Below, piece by piece: positions 5,716-9,046 of a DNA stretch of 9,046 nucleotides. The notes under the pieces are model-generated. The model was not told the origin of the DNA, made no database searches, and was given only the letters and a program-made list of their open reading frames with translations. The position numbers and the translations under genes are program-made. Position 1 is the stretch's first letter, and each line of letters begins with the position of its first letter. The stretch comes from Rubritepida sp. (lineage in GTDB: Bacteria; Pseudomonadota; Alphaproteobacteria; Acetobacterales; Acetobacteraceae): positions 1 through 9,046 of the forward strand of contig JACMRO010000477.1 in assembly GCA_014376425.1 (NCBI GenBank). Reading direction: 5' to 3'.

Positions 5716-6719
5716 AGAATATTCCTCCTGAGCCACTCCTCTCCGTCGAGCAACTACAGACGCATTTCGCTACCATGGACGGCGTCAATCGGGCGGTCGA
5801 TGGCGTGTCCTTCCACGTCAACGCGGGCGAGACGCTGGCCATCGTGGGCGAGAGCGGTTGCGGCAAATCCGTCACCGCCATGTCCATCCTGCGGCTGATC
5901 CCCGAGCCGCCAGGCAAGATCGCGGGCGCCATAAAGTTCCAGGGCCGCGACCTGCTGAAGCTGAGTGACCGCGAGATGCGCGCCATCCGCGGCAACAGCA
6001 TCAGCATGATCTTCCAGGAGCCGATGACCTCGCTGAACCCGGTGCTGACCGTGGGCAGGCAGATCGGCGAGACGCTTCGGCTGCACCAGGGCCTGTCGGC
6101 GCGCCAGGCCGAGGAGCGCGCCGTCGAGATGCTTGAACTGGTCGGCATTCCAGAGGCCCGGCGCCGCGTTCGGGAATACCCGCATCAGCTCTCCGGCGGC
6201 ATGCGGCAGCGGGTGATGATCGCCATCACGCTCGCCTGTAATCCGCAGTTGCTGATCGCGGATGAGCCGACCACGGCGCTGGATGTCACCATCCAGGCGC
6301 AGATCCTAGACCTGATGCGCGACCTCAAGACCCGCGTGGGTGCGGCCATCGTGCTGATCACGCATGACCTGGGCGTGGTCGCCGAAGTCGCTGATCGCGT
6401 CATCGTCATGTATGCCGGCCGCAAGGTGGAGGAGGCGACGGTGCCGCAGCTCTTCGCCCGGCCGCGGCACCCCTACACCCAGGGACTGCTGGGTTCCGTG
6501 CCCAAGCTTGGTCCCTCGCTGACCGGCGAGACCACTCGACTGGCGGAAATCCCAGGCCTGGTGCCCAGCCTGAAGCGCAAGCTGGATGCCTGCGTCTTCG
6601 CCTCGCGCTGTTCTTATGCGACCGATCTCTGCCGCCAAGTGGTGCCGGGCCTGGAGGAGAAGGTGCCTGGCCACATTGCCGCCTGCCACTACGCCGAACG
6701 GGAGATGGTCGCGGCATGA
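5712..6719 (+). CDS. dppD: DppD-like ABC transporter ATP-binding protein
   Basis: This is one of the two cytoplasmic ATPases that power the importer, 335 residues. Motifs in order: Walker A GESGCGKS (46-53), Q-loop Q102 in FQEPMTSLNP, signature LSGGM (160-164), Walker B LLIADEP (180-186), D-loop TALD (188-191) and switch histidine H218. The C-terminal oligopeptide-transporter extension (Oligo_HPY type, from about 239) includes HPYTQGLL and cysteines C294, C300, C307 and C325, a pattern reported to hold an iron-sulfur cluster in some DppD proteins. All ATPase residues are intact. The start is a GTG overlapping the stop of the DppC-like gene; an AAAGAAG stretch upstream is a fair Shine-Dalgarno. 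The stop overlaps the ATG of the next ATPase. It would form a heterodimer with the DppF-like subunit. Confidence 0.95.
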   Translation: MKNIPPEPLLSVEQLQTHFATMDGVNRAVDGVSFHVNAGETLAIVGESGCGKSVTAMSILRLIPEPPGKIAGAIKFQGRDLLKLSDREMRAIRGNSISMIFQEPMTSLNPVLTVGRQIGETLRLHQGLSARQAEERAVEMLELVGIPEARRRVREYPHQLSGGMRQRVMIAITLACNPQLLIADEPTTALDVTIQAQILDLMRDLKTRVGAAIVLITHDLGVVAEVADRVIVMYAGRKVEEATVPQLFARPRHPYTQGLLGSVPKLGPSLTGETTRLAEIPGLVPSLKRKLDACVFASRCSYATDLCRQVVPGLEEKVPGHIAACHYAEREMVAA

Positions 6720-7744
6720 ATCCCGTCCTGCAGGTTCTCGACATCAAGAAGCACTTCCCGGTCAAGGGCGGGCTGTTCGGCACCACCGTCGGGCAGGTCT
6801 ATGCCGTGGACGGGGTCAGTTTCCACATCGATCGCGGCGAGACGCTTTCGCTGGTGGGCGAATCGGGTTGCGGCAAATCCACCGTGGGCAAGGCGGTGCT
6901 GCGACTGTTCCCGCTGACGGCCGGGCAGGTCGTGCTGGATGGCACGCGCATCGATGACATGTCGGCCGGCGCGCTGCGGCCGCTGCGCCGGAAAATCCAG
7001 GTGGTGTTCCAGGACCCGTTCAGTTCGCTGAACCCGCGCATGAAGGTGCGCGACATCCTGGCCGAGCCGATCACCAATTTCGGCCTGGCGCGCGACGCGG
7101 CCGATGTGGATCGCCGCGTGGCCGAACTGATGGACAAGGTGCGGCTGCCGCGCGACGCGGTGAACCGCTGGCCGCATGAATTCTCCGGCGGCCAGCGCCA
7201 GCGCATCTGCATCGCCCGGGCGCTGGCGGCCGAGCCCGACCTGATCGTGTGCGACGAGGCGGTCTCGGCGTTGGACGTCTCGGTCAAGGCGCAGATCGTC
7301 AACCTGTTGCAGGACCTGCAATCGGAGCTTGGACTCGCGATGCTGTTCATCAGCCACGACCTCGCTATCGTCGAGCACATGACGCACCGCGTGGCGGTGA
7401 TGTATCTGGGCCGCATCGTCGAAGTGGCGAAGAAGCGCGACCTCTTCGCCACGCCGCGCCACCCCTACACCGAGGCACTGCTGAGCGCGGTGCCGGTGAT
7501 GGAGCCCGGTGCGGCACGCGACCGGATGATCCTGAAAGGCGATGTGCCCAGCCCGATCCGCCCGCCGCCGGGATGCCACTTCCACACCCGCTGCCCGTAC
7601 GCCTTCGATCGCTGCCGCAAGGAGGAGCCGAAGCTGGTGGCGACGGGCGACGGGCATCTGGCGGCGTGCCACCTTCACGACCTGCCGGAGGCGGAGAACC
7701 CGCTGCTGAACAAGGCGGCACCGATGGCGTCCCGGGCCGCTTGA
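6716..7744 (+). CDS. dppF: DppF-like ABC transporter ATP-binding protein
   Basis: This is the second importer ATPase, 342 residues. Motifs: Walker A GESGCGKS (48-55), Q-loop Q99 in FQDPFSSLNP, signature FSGGQ (156-160), Walker B LIVCDEA (176-182) with the DppF/OppF-typical VSALD D-loop (183-187), and switch histidine H214. The N-terminal KKHFPVKGGLFG (11-22) is characteristic of the DppF/OppF branch and separates it from the preceding DppD branch. The C-terminal extension again has HPYTEALL and four cysteines (C287, C293, C300, C318). The ATG at 6716 overlaps the preceding stop (ATGA), and GGGAG at 6700-6704 serves as ribosome binding site. It is the last recognisable component of the importer operon; all five subunits are present and appear intact. 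Confidence 0.95.
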   Translation: MNPVLQVLDIKKHFPVKGGLFGTTVGQVYAVDGVSFHIDRGETLSLVGESGCGKSTVGKAVLRLFPLTAGQVVLDGTRIDDMSAGALRPLRRKIQVVFQDPFSSLNPRMKVRDILAEPITNFGLARDAADVDRRVAELMDKVRLPRDAVNRWPHEFSGGQRQRICIARALAAEPDLIVCDEAVSALDVSVKAQIVNLLQDLQSELGLAMLFISHDLAIVEHMTHRVAVMYLGRIVEVAKKRDLFATPRHPYTEALLSAVPVMEPGAARDRMILKGDVPSPIRPPPGCHFHTRCPYAFDRCRKEEPKLVATGDGHLAACHLHDLPEAENPLLNKAAPMASRAA

Positions 7745-7825
7745 GCTGCCACCAACGCCCTGACGCCGGCTTGCGCCACCACGACGCTCATGCCGTGTTC
7801 ACATTCCGGCCGGGGCCAGGCTGAC

Positions 7826-8140
7826 ATGCCTGTCCCGCCCACCATCCGCTTTGAGGCGCGCGAACCGCGCAGTCCCCTCGGCAGGTTCGTCAAGTTCGTG
7901 TTCTGGAGCGTCATCGTGCTGCCGCCTCTTCTGATGCTCGCCACCTGCACCGGCCTGCCGACCTTTCTGATGTCAGAGGATGAGGAGGTGGCCGGCGGCG
8001 CGCTGCTGTTCGGCGCCGGTGTTCTCAGCATTCTGTGGGCGATTTGGCTGCTGGGCGTACCGCTGCTGGGCCTGTTGATGCTGGGAACCCGCGGCCGCAA
8101 ACTCGTTATCGAACAGCCGCGCCCCCAGCCGCCCTCGTAA
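7826..8140 (+). CDS. Small membrane protein of unknown function, two predicted helices
   Basis: This is a 104-residue protein that I do not recognise by name. A polar, charged N-terminus (IRFEAREPRSPLG) precedes a first hydrophobic segment at about 21-48, a short acidic loop SEDEEVAGG (50-58) and a second hydrophobic segment at about 59-87. The tail is basic then proline-rich (RGRKLVIEQPRPQPPS). The layout (helix, acidic loop, glycine-rich helix, short basic tail) resembles small two-helix inner-membrane proteins common in alphaproteobacteria. I chose the ATG at 7826, with AGG five bases upstream; an ATG at 7790 would add twelve polar residues that look non-coding. It lies 81 bp after the DppF-like gene on the same strand and may be read through from the importer operon. 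Its base composition matches its neighbours. Confidence 0.7.
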   Translation: MPVPPTIRFEAREPRSPLGRFVKFVFWSVIVLPPLLMLATCTGLPTFLMSEDEEVAGGALLFGAGVLSILWAIWLLGVPLLGLLMLGTRGRKLVIEQPRPQPPS

Positions 8141-8178
8141 GCGCCCTTCTGGGCGCCCTTGGGTAGCCTCCTGGGCGC
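8141..8178 (+). terminator. GC-rich hairpin cluster, possible transcription end
   Basis: Immediately after the TAA of the small membrane protein, GCGCCC-TTCT-GGGCGC (8141-8156) forms a perfect six-pair stem with a four-base loop. A second GCGCCC (8153-8158) can instead pair with GGGCGC at 8173-8178, so the two stems exclude each other. No T-run of the usual intrinsic type follows (only CCTTGGGT and TTGACG). It may act as a weak terminator or a stability element separating the importer region from the molybdenum-hydroxylase genes. Confidence 0.4.
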
Positions 8179-8229
8179 TTGACGCCTTGCCACCTTCCAG
8201 CGACCTTACCTCAACAGAATTCGAAAAAC

Positions 8230-8237
8230 GGGAGAGG
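8230..8237 (+). promoter_or_regulatory. Ribosome binding site of the [2Fe-2S] subunit gene
   Basis: GGGAGAGG sits six bases before the ATG at 8244 and decides the start over an in-frame TTG at 8187, which would add 19 residues not found in the family. A TTGACG at 8179-8184 could be a -35 element for this gene, but no good -10 sequence follows at normal spacing. Confidence 0.7.
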
Positions 8238-8243
8238 CACCAC

Positions 8244-8747
<504 letters not shown>

Positions 8748-8867
8748 CCTATCCCGGCGCCGTATGGTCGGCGCGGAGTGAATGGGCGCCAAGCTGCCGG
8801 CACAGGTGGCGCGTCCGCGCGGGTGCGGGAGCAACCTCCCGCCCCGCCATGCAAGGGAGCGAATGAC
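8748..8867 (+). other. Intergenic segment with two stem-loops between small and large subunit genes
   Basis: This 120-bp gap is longer than usual for a CoxS-CoxL pair. It contains GCGCCG-TATGGT-CGGCGC (8757-8774, six pairs, six-base loop) ten bases after the small-subunit stop, and GCGGGAG-CAAC-CTCCCGC (8825-8842, seven pairs, four-base loop) 25 bases before the large-subunit ATG. A GCGCG-TC-CGCGC dyad lies between them. GGGAG at 8855-8859 is the downstream ribosome binding site. No T-runs follow the stems. They may set the mRNA stoichiometry of the two subunits, but no function is proven. Confidence 0.5.
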
Positions 8868-9046
8868 ATGAACGCAGTGGTCCCTTTCGGGGGCATCGGC
8901 GCCAGCGTGAAGCGTAAGGAAGACCTGCGCTTCCTCTCCGGCCGCGGCCGCTACACCGACGACATTAATCGCCCCGGCCAGACTTACGCCTGGTTCCTGC
9001 GCAGCCCGCATGCCCATGCCCGGATCGGCGGTATCGACGCTGCCGC
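8868..9046 (+). CDS. Molybdopterin-binding large subunit, CoxL/xanthine dehydrogenase family (N-terminal 59 codons)
   Basis: This is the start of the catalytic subunit of the molybdenum hydroxylase; the gene runs off the right edge. Visible residues GIGASVKRKEDLRFLSGRGR (about 9-28), followed by YTDDI and later FLRSPHAHARI (about 44-54), are the standard opening of CoxL/aldehyde-oxidase-type large subunits (the a/b hammerhead domain). The ATG at 8868 has GGGAG eight bases upstream; the earlier ATG at 8863 reads ATG ACA TGA and is excluded. The active-site loop that separates true CO dehydrogenase (AYxCSFR) from form II and other hydroxylases lies beyond the window, so the substrate class is undecided. 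The full protein is normally about 750-800 residues. Confidence 0.9.
   Translation, partial: MNAVVPFGGIGASVKRKEDLRFLSGRGRYTDDINRPGQTYAWFLRSPHAHARIGGIDAA

Noticed and set aside
6689..7678. Minus-strand open frame opposite the DppF-like ATPase gene
   Set aside because: It is the shadow of a gene with complete Walker A, signature and Walker B motifs; the antisense product has no recognisable fold.

Overview
The window is GC-rich, tightly packed bacterial DNA. Short or overlapping gene junctions, GTG starts and a tyrosyl-tRNA synthetase of the alphaproteobacterial type (cysteine after the FD of the nucleotide pocket, an HVGS signature and KMGKT in place of KMSKS) suggest an alphaproteobacterium. 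The large solute-transporter and molybdenum-hydroxylase content would suit Acetobacteraceae or other Rhodospirillales, but this placement is inference from protein style, not a search result.

Left arm, minus strand (about 1-1985): three co-oriented genes, transcribed from right to left. These are a Gdx/SugE-type small multidrug resistance protein (guanidinium exporter family), a DapA-superfamily lyase/aldolase that keeps the Schiff-base lysine but has lost the other hallmark DHDPS active-site residues, and tyrS, which runs off the left edge. The lyase stop and the tyrS GTG start overlap as GTGA. A perfect GC-rich inverted repeat sits on the gdx stop codon.

A divergent 214-bp intergenic region (1986-2199) separates gdx from the right-hand operon. 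It holds a strong TetR-operator-like palindrome just upstream of the gdx ribosome binding site and a weaker dyad. No guanidine riboswitch was recognised.

Centre, plus strand (2200-7744): a complete dipeptide/oligopeptide-type ABC importer in the order binding protein (Tat-type signal), DppB-like and DppC-like permeases, DppD-like and DppF-like ATPases. The last junctions overlap (GTGA and ATGA), so this is one transcription unit with coupled translation. The transported solute cannot be read from the sequence. A small two-helix membrane protein of unknown function follows (7826-8140), with a GC-rich hairpin cluster at its end.

Right edge, plus strand (8244-9046): the small [2Fe-2S] subunit of a CoxS/xanthine-dehydrogenase-family molybdenum hydroxylase, then the first 59 codons of its large molybdopterin subunit. 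Two GC-rich stem-loops lie in the 120-bp gap between them. No CRISPR array, tRNA, rRNA, insertion sequence or phage gene was seen. The window looks like ordinary chromosomal metabolic and transport content. The points most worth following up are the active-site loss in the DapA-like protein, the palindrome upstream of gdx, and the intergenic hairpins.
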